Positions 18,407-26,982 of a stretch of DNA of 50,464 nt are shown here, piece after piece. The notes beneath the pieces were generated by a model. The model had not been told where the DNA came from and did no database searches. It saw nothing but the letters and a program-made list of their open reading frames with translations. The position numbers and the translations under genes are program-made. Each line of letters opens with the position of its first letter. Within the stretch, counting starts at the first letter, position 1. Source of the DNA: Candidatus Paracaedibacter symbiosus (lineage in GTDB: Bacteria; Pseudomonadota; Alphaproteobacteria; Paracaedibacterales; Paracaedibacteraceae); assembly GCF_000757605.1 (NCBI RefSeq), contig NZ_JQAK01000001.1:645482-695945 (forward strand). The letters are read 5' to 3'.

Positions 18407-18532
18407 ATGGAAAATATTGAAATTAATGATACTGAGTATGGAATCACTTTAGAAGCAAGCGCTTCAACTTTAACTCAAGGTAGGCTGGGTGGAGACAGCG
18501 AGGGAAATTCCCATTATCCATTGCAGAGATAA
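18407..18532 (+). CDS. Lasso peptide precursor A1
   Basis: 41 residues; RBS AAAGGAG six bases before the ATG. The leader is residues 1-24, ending ASASTLTQ, with the Thr at -2 that lasso proteases/cyclases require. The predicted core is GRLGGDSEGNSHYPLQR (17 residues). Gly1 can form a macrolactam with Glu8 (8-residue ring), leaving loop and tail GNSHYPLQR with His/Tyr as possible plugs. The second precursor 216 bp downstream has the same leader but for residue 16 (Glu here, Val there). The protease, cyclase and exporter genes follow. The call rests on this context plus the leader/core layout. Confidence 0.92.
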   Translation: MENIEINDTEYGITLEASASTLTQGRLGGDSEGNSHYPLQR

Positions 18533-18622
18533 CTCAAGAAAACTAATGCGATCATAGAAGACCCTATGCTTGTTTTCAAGATACTCAAAACTGTTAGATA
18601 CATTAAATAGTTGGAGAAAAAA

Positions 18623-18751
18623 ATGGAAAATATTGAAATTAATGATACTGAGTATGGAATCACTTTGGTAGCAAGCGCTTCTACTTTAACTCAGGGTTCC
18701 AAAGGGGGCGACCCCTCAGAAGGTTCTGGGGCTTATTACACTTATGTCTAG
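18623..18751 (+). CDS. Lasso peptide precursor A2
   Basis: 42 residues; RBS GGAG six bases before the ATG. The leader is identical to A1 except Val16 and also ends in Thr-Gln. The predicted core is GSKGGDPSEGSGAYYTYV (18 residues). Gly1 to Glu9 would give a 9-residue ring, with the Tyr14/Tyr15/Tyr17 cluster supplying steric plugs. Both cores share a GGD(P)SEG ring motif but have very different tails, so the pair looks like a tandem duplication that diversified. Confidence 0.92.
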   Translation: MENIEINDTEYGITLVASASTLTQGSKGGDPSEGSGAYYTYV

Positions 18752-18760
18752 CTAGCTAAC

Positions 18761-18790
18761 AGGCATTACTTTTTCAAAAAAGTAATGCCT
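18761..18790 (+). terminator. Attenuator-like hairpin between precursors and processing genes
   Basis: AGGCATTACTTTTT (18761-18774) pairs perfectly with AAAAAGTAATGCCT (18777-18790), followed by GGTTTT. It lies ten bases after the A2 stop and 20 bases before the B start. In other lasso clusters a hairpin here lets the precursor be made in excess over the enzymes; the same role is inferred. Confidence 0.75.
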
Positions 18791-18810
18791 GGTTTTAAGG
18801 GTACTAAATT

Positions 18811-19515
18811 ATGTATTACCATTTACAAGATCATATTTATGTCTCTCAATTTCGAGATGAATTTATTCTTTTGGATTCAAAAGCTGATAAATATGTTATT
18901 TATCCCCCCCATTTTTCTAAATTATTTCAAAGCTTTTTTCAAGAGCTCACGTCTCATCCTCAAGACTCGCCTCATATCCAAAAACTTCTAAATAACCATA
19001 TTATTCAAACTAAAGAACATCCATATCCTTTTTACATTGATCGTAAGCTTAATTCGAACGGGGTTTCAAATGTGGATTGGCGGTTACCTCTGACAAGCAA
19101 AGAGGTAAGGTTAAACGCCCAAGTATTAAAAGTCCTTATGACTCTTATTAAAGTTAATTTTTATATAATGTTTAAGGGACTATACGCAACGATTCAGCTG
19201 ATAAAAAAATCTCGTAAGAACCATCTAACATACACCATCCCTTCAGAAGAGGAGCTAAATAACTTGGCAAATATGGTCAATAAGGCCTGCTTTTTGTATC
19301 CAACCAGAACAAAATGCTTAGAATGGGCGATAACTTTTGTCCTCATTGCCCTGGAAAAAGGATGGAAATGCAATTTAGAAATTGGAATACAAAATTATCC
19401 GTTTTTTGCCCATGCATGGGTTGAATGTGATGGAAAAACTGTCACAGATTCGCCAGATTTAAGAGAAGGCCTTGCCATTATTCTAAACGAACCGTTTAGG
19501 AGATTAAAGCCATGA
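18811..19515 (+). CDS. Lasso peptide B protein: fused RRE + transglutaminase-like leader protease
   Basis: 234 residues. Residues 1-80 fit a PqqD-like RiPP recognition element (HIYVSQFRDEFILLDSKADKYVIY). About 100-230 is the B2 protease with the Cys-His-Asp triad: Cys169 in RTKCLEWA, His201 in FFAHAWVE, Asp213 in VTDSPD. It binds the leader and cleaves after Thr-Gln. A single fused B is the usual proteobacterial form. Its stop overlaps the next start (ATGA). Confidence 0.93.
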   Translation: MYYHLQDHIYVSQFRDEFILLDSKADKYVIYPPHFSKLFQSFFQELTSHPQDSPHIQKLLNNHIIQTKEHPYPFYIDRKLNSNGVSNVDWRLPLTSKEVRLNAQVLKVLMTLIKVNFYIMFKGLYATIQLIKKSRKNHLTYTIPSEEELNNLANMVNKACFLYPTRTKCLEWAITFVLIALEKGWKCNLEIGIQNYPFFAHAWVECDGKTVTDSPDLREGLAIILNEPFRRLKP

Positions 19516-21302
19516 TTTACGCAGGCCTTTTAAAATTTGGCTCACTGCCGCTGACCGAAAAAAACTTACAAGAAGCTGTTGAGTCTTTTACCCAAGATTC
19601 GCCTTCCGTTATACGAAAAGGTTCTCTTGTTCTATGCTATGGCAAACTCTCCAATCTCCAAGATATGGATGCTGTTTGGGAGAATGCTTTATCACTCCTT
19701 ATTGGCCGCGTTTTTGACAAAGAAAACTCCTTTGCATTACGGAAAGAAACATTTAGAGAATTATCTCTTTTAAATGGGGAAGAAATTTTGGAAAAAGTAT
19801 GGGGAAAATATGTCTATATTAATGCAAATGAAACTGCCACTCAATTTAACATTGTTATTGATTCGACGGGGCAGCTTCCTTTCTTCTATTATCCCTTTCC
19901 AGATGGAAGTCTTTTATTTGCTTCTGATATAGACATTCTTTTTAAGGTCCTACGTCAAAAACCAGAATATAATTGGGATTACCTATGTTCTTATCTTGTC
20001 TATGGTAATAATAGTTCTATTCAGACGCCTTTCAAAAATGTTTTTGAGCTTCCTCCCGCCTGCAGCTTGCAAATAACAAAGAATGAAAGAAAAACGACTC
20101 CATTTTGGAATCCTCTAAGTTTTTATAGAAACGAAGCAATACAGGAATATGACACTGTCAATGTCCTCCAGAAAACGCTAAGACCTTGGATTGAACCCTA
20201 TCAATCGGTTTGTGTAAGTCTTTCAGGGGGATTGGATTCCTCTTCTCTTGTTTATTGCTTAAAAGATATTATTAAGAAAAATCAAACTTTAACAGCTTTA
20301 AATTATTTTCATTCCCAAATTAAATCCTCAAATGAGCTGGAGCATGCCCGCAAAGTCTGTGAGGAAACAGGAATCGATCTTATTGAAGTTGATGTTTCAA
20401 ATTCTCTGCCTTTTGATTCTCCGCGGAACAAACAACCTTTAAAACCAAATAAGCCTTTTGCAGGAATGGTTAGCCTAAGGTGGTTGGAAACAATACTTGC
20501 TGCTCTTCCAGACAACGAATCATTTACCTTTATAAGCGGCCATGGTAGTGATCATATTTTTATGCGTCCTCCTTCAAAAAAAGCACTCTCCGACTATATT
20601 ATAGAAAAAGGCTTACAAGGCTCTACACAGGAACTTAAAAATCTTTCCCAATTTTATAGGGATTCATTTTTTCCTATCATCAAAGAAAATGTCACTAGCT
20701 TGTTTTCTTATGTCTTTGGTAGAAAAAAAGACAGGGTATCTTTGAAGGAAAAATTAAAGGATATCCCTAGCTGGATTAACAAAGAGATGATTCTCAAAGT
20801 TCTCGATACTCATCCAATTTATAATAATCTTTCATCCAAAGTTCTTCCTGGAAAATATGAACAGATCGATGCTTTGTACGAAGGAATTGCGTCAATTCAT
20901 CTGGAACTAATGCATCAAGCTGACCCAGCTTTTTATCCTTTTCTTTATCAACCTATCGTAGAATTTGCTTTATCCTTTCCTACTTACAAACTTTTTGATG
21001 AAGGCTATGATCGCTACCCTCTCAGAAAGGCTGTTAATGATAATTTCAAAACAGAAACTGTTTGGAGGAGAGATAAAGGTCAAACCACAGGTTTATTTCA
21101 ATTGGGAGTTAAAAAAAATCTTGAGCGAGTTCTCGATATTTGCTTGGAAGGATATTTTGTAAAACAAGGATATATCGATAAGAAAGGTTTACATCAAACG
21201 ATCATCCGTATTGGAAACGGTGATGTAAAGAATTTGTGGGCATTTATGCATCTAGCCTCTCTTGAAATTTTCTTAAGGTTTTGGGAGGAGAGGTCATTAT
21301 GA
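19512..21302 (+). CDS. Lasso cyclase (C protein), asparagine-synthetase-like
   Basis: 596 residues. The N-terminal glutaminase-like domain begins MIYAGLLKFG, with no Cys at position 2, as in lasso cyclases that do not use glutamine. The synthetase domain has the PP-loop SGGLDSS (238-244), which adenylates the ring-forming Glu side chain of the core, and continues with SGHGSDHIF and YDRYPLRKAV. It forms the isopeptide with Gly1. It is coupled by 4-bp overlaps to B and D. Length is normal for the family. Confidence 0.94.
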   Translation: MIYAGLLKFGSLPLTEKNLQEAVESFTQDSPSVIRKGSLVLCYGKLSNLQDMDAVWENALSLLIGRVFDKENSFALRKETFRELSLLNGEEILEKVWGKYVYINANETATQFNIVIDSTGQLPFFYYPFPDGSLLFASDIDILFKVLRQKPEYNWDYLCSYLVYGNNSSIQTPFKNVFELPPACSLQITKNERKTTPFWNPLSFYRNEAIQEYDTVNVLQKTLRPWIEPYQSVCVSLSGGLDSSSLVYCLKDIIKKNQTLTALNYFHSQIKSSNELEHARKVCEETGIDLIEVDVSNSLPFDSPRNKQPLKPNKPFAGMVSLRWLETILAALPDNESFTFISGHGSDHIFMRPPSKKALSDYIIEKGLQGSTQELKNLSQFYRDSFFPIIKENVTSLFSYVFGRKKDRVSLKEKLKDIPSWINKEMILKVLDTHPIYNNLSSKVLPGKYEQIDALYEGIASIHLELMHQADPAFYPFLYQPIVEFALSFPTYKLFDEGYDRYPLRKAVNDNFKTETVWRRDKGQTTGLFQLGVKKNLERVLDICLEGYFVKQGYIDKKGLHQTIIRIGNGDVKNLWAFMHLASLEIFLRFWEERSL

Positions 21303-23068
21303 TTAATAAAACCCGGTATAAACACTATTGGGCATGCTTGAGCTCTATACTGTTAAAAACCTTTGAAGATAAGCATATCCTTATCCATCTTTTCTTAAGC
21401 ATTATATTTCTCGTTATTGGGATTATTTCTACGATAGCTGTGCCTTTCATGCTGAAAAAGATTATTGAGTCTTTTTCTTCTTCAGAGATAGGGTCCATTA
21501 CTTTAATTTTGTTAGGTTATGGTGCTATCTGGATGATAAGTCAAGCATCTCTTCATTTAAGAGCCATCTTTACCTATCGAATTGAACAGCGTATTACATT
21601 CGTTTTAGGTTTAAGAGTCATTTCCCATATCTATACTCTTTCTCATAGCTATTTCCTGGACCAAAAGCCAGGGGCATTAACAAATGTAATTCGGAGAGCT
21701 CAAACAGATGTACCTTCGATTATCTTAGGTGTCTTCTTTCATGTTCTTCCCACTATTATTGAGTTTTTGTTTGTTCTTGTTCTTATCTCAAGTCTTTATC
21801 CCCCTATTTATACTCTTATGCTTGCGGGAACGCTGGTTGCATTTTTTATTTATACGCTTATATCTATGAAGTCCATTTTAAATGACCGCCAAATTGCCAA
21901 TGAAATCGACAAAAATACAGAAGGGGTTGTGATAGATTGGCTTTCTAATTATGAAGCCGTTAAGGTGTTTGGAAGGCATGAGTTAGCAATCAACGTCTGT
22001 GAAAAAGAATTAAAAAAACGAGAAACAGCTGAAGTCAAATTTCTGACAAAGTTTAGTACTGCTCGTTTGGGACAATCTATAATTCTAGGACTTGGGCTTT
22101 CTTTCCTTACTTATTTTGTGGCTGTAGGGGTTCTACAAGGCACACTAACAGTTGGGGATTTTGTCCTTTTTAACGGATATATATTACAATTCATTCTACC
22201 TATCAGCATCTTAGGTCAAATTATACAGGATATAAAAAAAGCTCTTTTGGATATGAAAGGGATCATTGACATTCTCCTCACTACAAGTGAAATCAAGGAG
22301 ACTCCCCATCCATTGCGACTATCAGGTAATTCGTTTGATGTTGAGTTTAAAGATGTCACTTTTATGTATAAAGACAGAGTTATCTTAGATAAGGTTTCTT
22401 TCGAAATAGAGTCCGGAAAAACTCTTCTTATTTTAGGGGAAACAGGTAAGGGTAAATCTACCCTTGCAAAGCTCCTTCTAAGATTATATGACTCTACCAA
22501 AGGCCAAGTCCTTATTAACCAAACAAACATTAAGCATCTATCTTTTCAATCCCTCTATGAAATCATAGGTTGGGTTCCTCAAGAAACCTACTTATTGAAT
22601 GATACTATTAAAAATAATATTCTTTTTGTTCAGCCTGATGCCTCTCTTAAAGATATTGAGCTTGCTTTAGAGAGAGCATGCCTCCTAGATTTCATAGATT
22701 GTCTTCCTGATGGTATTCATACGATTGTTGGGGATAAAGGTCTTAAACTTTCAGGGGGAGAAAAGCAACGACTCGCTATTGCGCGTCTTTTTCTCAAAAA
22801 ACCCAAAATATGTATTTTCGATGAAGCTACTTCTTCTCTCGATAAAAATACAGAACTCCTCATTCAAAACAATGTTGAAACTTTTCTTCCTGATATGACC
22901 AAAATTATCATCACCCATCGACCTTTTATGATTAATAAAGCTGATAAAATTATTTCGTTAAATAATGGGGGTATTTCTCAAACAGTACCCCCATCCTTTA
23001 ACAGCTGCGAAGCCCAAGTGGCTTATCAATCTCAAAAAACAACTAACAATTATTGGAGATCAAAATGA
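21299..23068 (+). CDS. Lasso exporter (D protein): ABC transporter, fused permease-ATPase
   Basis: 589 residues from the ATG at 21299, which overlaps the cyclase stop (ATGA) and has GGAGGAG upstream; an in-frame TTG at 21281 is rejected. The N-terminal half has about six membrane helices and an Atm1/ABCB7-like stretch (HSYFLDQKPGALTNVIRRA, NYEAVKVFGRHE). The C-terminal ATPase has Walker A GETGKGKST (about 380-388), signature LSGGEKQR and Walker B ICIFDEATSSLD. It probably exports the mature lasso peptides and gives self-immunity. Confidence 0.92.
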   Translation: MINKTRYKHYWACLSSILLKTFEDKHILIHLFLSIIFLVIGIISTIAVPFMLKKIIESFSSSEIGSITLILLGYGAIWMISQASLHLRAIFTYRIEQRITFVLGLRVISHIYTLSHSYFLDQKPGALTNVIRRAQTDVPSIILGVFFHVLPTIIEFLFVLVLISSLYPPIYTLMLAGTLVAFFIYTLISMKSILNDRQIANEIDKNTEGVVIDWLSNYEAVKVFGRHELAINVCEKELKKRETAEVKFLTKFSTARLGQSIILGLGLSFLTYFVAVGVLQGTLTVGDFVLFNGYILQFILPISILGQIIQDIKKALLDMKGIIDILLTTSEIKETPHPLRLSGNSFDVEFKDVTFMYKDRVILDKVSFEIESGKTLLILGETGKGKSTLAKLLLRLYDSTKGQVLINQTNIKHLSFQSLYEIIGWVPQETYLLNDTIKNNILFVQPDASLKDIELALERACLLDFIDCLPDGIHTIVGDKGLKLSGGEKQRLAIARLFLKKPKICIFDEATSSLDKNTELLIQNNVETFLPDMTKIIITHRPFMINKADKIISLNNGGISQTVPPSFNSCEAQVAYQSQKTTNNYWRSK

Positions 23069-26037
23069 AACCTCAATTACGCTATCTTTTAACAAGTCTG
23101 TTCTTTATTCCCTATTCTGCCTTATCAAATGATACCGTTAGTCCATATATTGATGTTTTTGATGAATCTATATATGACCAAAGAAGATTAGAACAAAAGT
23201 ATCGAGGATCATGGGATAATATCAAACATCTTAATGAAGAGACTATAGATAAAAAGATTCTTGAACTCTTTATTGATCAAAAAATTAGTTGCCTAGAAAA
23301 CAAAATGTTCCCTAGATTTAAGAATGAATTCGAAACATTAAAACGTTCAATTGAAGCTGCTAAACCTACGAAAACTACAGCCGTTTTAGGGATTATAGGG
23401 CGCGCTCTCTCACAAGGAACTAGCCTAGTATTATTAGGTACTACGGAAGCAACTAAGGCTGCTGCAAAATTTGCTGTAGGAGCCAGTCTATTAGGGACAG
23501 GTGTGTTATCAATACAAGATTTTTGGGATCCTGATAGTAAGAAGTTAGATTTTCAAAAAGTGTGGGATACTCTTGAAAACAAAAAGAAAGAACTTATTAG
23601 AAATATTGTTAAAGAAAATATTTCTGATTTAGAATTCACTTACGTTTTAAGGAAACGTTTTTATCCTGCAGAATTGCGCTCAAAAATTGAAGGGTCTTTA
23701 CTTGGTGCTAGAAACCCTGGGCCGTTCCCTCCTTTAAGTTCGATAAGAGTTTTTTTGGAAAATTGTTTAGATTTTCCAATTCAAAAAAAAGTCATAGAGT
23801 TTAATTCTGATTTTTGGAATCTTAATGCAGATTCTTCAAATTCCACCGCTTTGACACACAATCTACGTTCTTATCACAATCTATGTTCTTATAACGAGGA
23901 AACCAAAGAGGAGTTTAAAAAACTGATTTCACAACTTATTGCTTCTTCCCAAGATACGGTTGAAACCCAAAATACAGCTGACACTGAATCTAAACGAGCA
24001 TTTTACTTTTTTGGCGGGCCTGGGGTTGGAAAAACTACTGCCGCAGAAGAAATATTAAATCATCTAGGATTACCTTTTTTTGTAACTCCTATAAGGAGTG
24101 GACGAGACATTTCTCAATCATCTCTAGAAGGTCAAGGATATTCAAGCCAGAATTCAAATCTTGGTTATATTGTGCAAGCATTGTTGCGAGGGTGCAAAGA
24201 AAGAGAACAAGATGAGATTAAACGATTCGAGATTTCAAGTGATAAAGCATTTAAGCATACTTCTAACGTACAGTACGTATTCTATGTAAAAATAAAAAAG
24301 GTACGAGAAACCTATTCAAACACAATCATTATTCTTAATGACTTTGATCGCCTTTTATTAGATCCGGGAACAGCAACACAGACACTTGCAATGTTATTGG
24401 ATTATTTAGACCCTAAAAAAGCAACATTTTTTAGTCCCTATTTTGATCGATATGTTCCAATAAAAGATTTAATATTTATTATTACCGCTAATAATGAAAT
24501 ACCTAAACCAGAATTATCTAAAAATTCCATTGTCCCTATACTAGATCTCATGCAAACACTCGTCAAAGATGATCAATCAACACAAGATGATCGATCAACA
24601 CAAGATGATCAATCAATAATAAACAGGAAAAAAGTTTGTATTTATAAAGAATTGGCAAAACTTGAGTTAAAAGGGAATGGCCTTCAAAATAAAACGGAGG
24701 CAAAAGAACGGGCAAAACAATATTTGGAAGATGCTGAGAAGCTTGGTGACGAAGAAGCTACTGGCCTCTTAAATGCAATGAAATTCCTTGATAAGCACTT
24801 TCCATCATTAACAGATTATAAAGAAACAATAGAGACAAACTCTGATCCCTTCAAGGCTCTAAGAGATCGTGTTATAGAAAACAAGTGTACAGGACTTGGA
24901 GATGATGCTAAAAACGCAACTCTAAAACGTTTTATGGATGGTATGTTAGAGAAGTACAAGCTAGACATTAGTGAGGATGAAGAGATATCTATATTAGAAC
25001 AAACAGCAAAGACACAGTCAATTCGCAATGCAAAAACAATAATAGAAAACGAAATTTTACAAAAAAGAATAAGAATAAGAATAGGATTAGAAACAAAAGG
25101 TAAAGAAAAAGAAGCGACTTCATCTAATAATCCACAAGGACTCGCTTCTAATGATACACAAAACTCGCCTAACAACTCTCCCTCTCCAATGGAAATAGAA
25201 GAATATCATAAAGAGTTAGTGAACCAAAACTTACCTAATCTTGAAATGGACAAAGATTTACAAAACAAAATTGGTACACTTTATAAAATAGCCGGAGAAC
25301 TAAATTCTTTAGGTTCAGCCAGTGAAGAGGAACAGATAAACGCTATAAACAATCTTTTGGGAGGAGAAAAATATGTACTAAAATTTATCCCTATGCATAA
25401 AATCGTCTATATGCCCTTTATCGACTATAGCCCCTATGCACCACTGATTGAAAGTCTTTATAAAACAGAAAGTATACCGGTGCTAGATCGATCTAAGCTA
25501 GTAAAAGAGTCAACTGCCGATAACAATAACCCAACTACTAATAATTCAAATGTTAATGAAAATGCTTTAGGAGCCTTTAAAAATCGTATGAATCGATTTG
25601 ATACTGACCAGAAAAAGGCCAAAGTATTCATGTACCATCTTGAATTGGTTAAATCAATAGCAATCAAGCTTTTAAAACTTGAGAAAGTTGAGCAGCCATA
25701 TAAGCAAATAACGAAAAATGCGAACCAGAAGGAAAAAATTCTCTCTTTCTGTTATCATTTAGAAGTTCTTAAGGAACAAGGAGAAACTACTCTAAATGCA
25801 ATAGATAAGAATTCACGCCACTACACAAGTTGTAAAAATGCCTATAATGAGTTTGTATCTTGGTTTACAAATAAAGGTGCCCCTGTTACCTGTAGTGATG
25901 TGATTAAATCTTATTTTAATCTGTCCGAGCAACCAACCCCCTCTGCAGCTGATGCCTCCAAAAAAGAGGAGACAAACTCCTCCGCAAAAGAAAAAAAGAC
26001 AGAGGAGAAAGAAGGCCATTGTGAGACAGTGCAATAA
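23065..26037 (+). CDS. AAA+ ATPase with signal-peptide-like N-terminus, fifth processing-operon gene
   Basis: 990 residues from the ATG at 23065, which overlaps the exporter stop (ATGA), with GGAG six bases upstream. N-terminus: MKPQLRYLLTSLFFIPYSALS then NDTVSPY, which looks like a Sec signal peptide. A second weakly hydrophobic, Ala/Gly-rich stretch lies near 105-145. The AAA+ core has Walker A GGPGVGKTT (about 317-325), Walker B IIILNDFDRLL (about 420-430) and a sensor-1-like FIITANN. The C-terminal 450 residues are polar and Glu/Lys-rich, with no family that I know. DDQSTQ is repeated three times at 24568-24615. It is not a usual lasso gene; function unknown. Confidence 0.8.
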   Translation: MKPQLRYLLTSLFFIPYSALSNDTVSPYIDVFDESIYDQRRLEQKYRGSWDNIKHLNEETIDKKILELFIDQKISCLENKMFPRFKNEFETLKRSIEAAKPTKTTAVLGIIGRALSQGTSLVLLGTTEATKAAAKFAVGASLLGTGVLSIQDFWDPDSKKLDFQKVWDTLENKKKELIRNIVKENISDLEFTYVLRKRFYPAELRSKIEGSLLGARNPGPFPPLSSIRVFLENCLDFPIQKKVIEFNSDFWNLNADSSNSTALTHNLRSYHNLCSYNEETKEEFKKLISQLIASSQDTVETQNTADTESKRAFYFFGGPGVGKTTAAEEILNHLGLPFFVTPIRSGRDISQSSLEGQGYSSQNSNLGYIVQALLRGCKEREQDEIKRFEISSDKAFKHTSNVQYVFYVKIKKVRETYSNTIIILNDFDRLLLDPGTATQTLAMLLDYLDPKKATFFSPYFDRYVPIKDLIFIITANNEIPKPELSKNSIVPILDLMQTLVKDDQSTQDDRSTQDDQSIINRKKVCIYKELAKLELKGNGLQNKTEAKERAKQYLEDAEKLGDEEATGLLNAMKFLDKHFPSLTDYKETIETNSDPFKALRDRVIENKCTGLGDDAKNATLKRFMDGMLEKYKLDISEDEEISILEQTAKTQSIRNAKTIIENEILQKRIRIRIGLETKGKEKEATSSNNPQGLASNDTQNSPNNSPSPMEIEEYHKELVNQNLPNLEMDKDLQNKIGTLYKIAGELNSLGSASEEEQINAINNLLGGEKYVLKFIPMHKIVYMPFIDYSPYAPLIESLYKTESIPVLDRSKLVKESTADNNNPTTNNSNVNENALGAFKNRMNRFDTDQKKAKVFMYHLELVKSIAIKLLKLEKVEQPYKQITKNANQKEKILSFCYHLEVLKEQGETTLNAIDKNSRHYTSCKNAYNEFVSWFTNKGAPVTCSDVIKSYFNLSEQPTPSAADASKKEETNSSAKEKKTEEKEGHCETVQ

Positions 26038-26051
26038 ATAAACATTGGTAA

Positions 26052-26070
26052 CCCCCAGCTATGTTGGGGG
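26052..26070 (+). terminator. Hairpin after the lasso operon
   Basis: CCCCCA (26052-26057) and TGGGGG (26065-26070) form a GC stem 15 bases after the last stop of the operon. The following sequence is AT-rich but lacks a clean U-run, so termination is likely but unproven. Confidence 0.5.
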
Positions 26071-26161
26071 ACTCATGAAATTGGATTAATAGGTTTTGTC
26101 TTTCATTAAACCTTGCCCAGTAAAAAAATGGGCTCTAATGCTGATGTTGTATAACATAGGG

Positions 26162-26549
26162 TTAAATCCCATAAAGGTATGCAAACCGCCACGTGAACTT
26201 AACAATAGCCTTAGATACATTGATTGATGAGTGATTTTGATTCCCCCATTTTAACGAGATTTTAAGCTCGTAATTTTTGGGGGCAAATATTAAAGGAATC
26301 AGAGAGTTTCTCATCTGAAAAATCATATTCTCCAAGCATATTAACGTGGGCCCAAGACATGACAGAATGCGTTGAAATTGCTGTGATAAGTGCTTTTTGT
26401 TGTTTTGGCTGATCTTCAATGCGTTCAAGTTTGTCGGATAGATATAAGTAATTCCAGTTCTCACGGAGCTCAGATTTCTGACACCAGAGGTGTGAGGCTT
26501 TTGCTGATCCGACTTTAGAGGGCTTTTCCTTTATTGGAGACTTTAGCAC
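26162..26549 (-). pseudogene. Degenerate transposase-like fragment (possibly Tn3-family C-terminus)
   Basis: The minus strand reads KSELRENWNYLYLSDKLERI, then ISTHSVMSWAHVNMLGEYDFSDEKL, with a stop and frame change before NLKISLKWGNQNHSS. The 'W.HVN..GEYDFS' pattern recalls the C-terminus of Tn3-type transposases. The match is short and the frame is broken, so the family is tentative. 26550-26680 has no gene that I can support. Confidence 0.4.
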
Positions 26550-26683
26550 CGCTTTTTAAATTGGTTTCCTTAATTTGGCTATGCTCCGCGCTGAGCAGCT
26601 CAGATTGATTGATCCAAGTTTCCTTTACTCCGACTTCTCCTTGATGGTCTGGAAAACCCTTCTGAGCTGTTAATAGTATATTA

Positions 26684-26972
26684 TCAATTTTTGTGATTTG
26701 GAATTTTTGTGATTTGGAAGGCTTCCGGCTCTTTCCAATGTTTTTTTACCTCGTAGTAACCTTGAAGTGGGCCCCGTATTTTATCAAGCAGAGTTTTAGA
26801 TATGACAACTCTTACTCCTTTAGGCGCTACTTTGAGATAGCCCATTACAGAATCTGCAGCCAATGGATTATTGTGAATCCAGAGCTCTTGCAATGCAGTT
26901 AACTGGCTTAACCAATCAGGAAGGGTTTCCAATTTATTATTTTTAAGAAGTAAACTCTGCAGCTTGGTGTAA
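26684..26972 (-). pseudogene. Leucine-rich-repeat protein, 3' remnant cut by IS3 copy 2
   Basis: The minus-strand frame has LRR units (YTKLQSLLLKNNKLETLPDWL, then LTALQELWIHNNPL), then a C-terminal segment ending ITKIPNHKN. The 5' side stops exactly at the IS3 left terminus (26973). No upstream LRR part appears beyond the other IS end, so more than a simple insertion took place. The last codons contain a 16-bp tandem repeat. LRR proteins of this type are frequent in amoeba-associated bacteria. Confidence 0.75.
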
Positions 26973-26982
26973 TGCCCCCAGT

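Noticed and set aside
18479-18529. Asp6 as the ring-forming residue of the lasso cores
   Set aside because: Known lasso rings have 7-9 members. Glu8 (A1) and Glu9 (A2) fit; position 6 does not.
18533-18622. A third small precursor between A1 and A2
   Set aside because: The only ATG there runs into a stop after a few codons and has no leader.
24816-25175. Minus-strand ORF inside the AAA+ gene
   Set aside because: It is an antisense shadow of a highly charged coding region with no RBS or family match.
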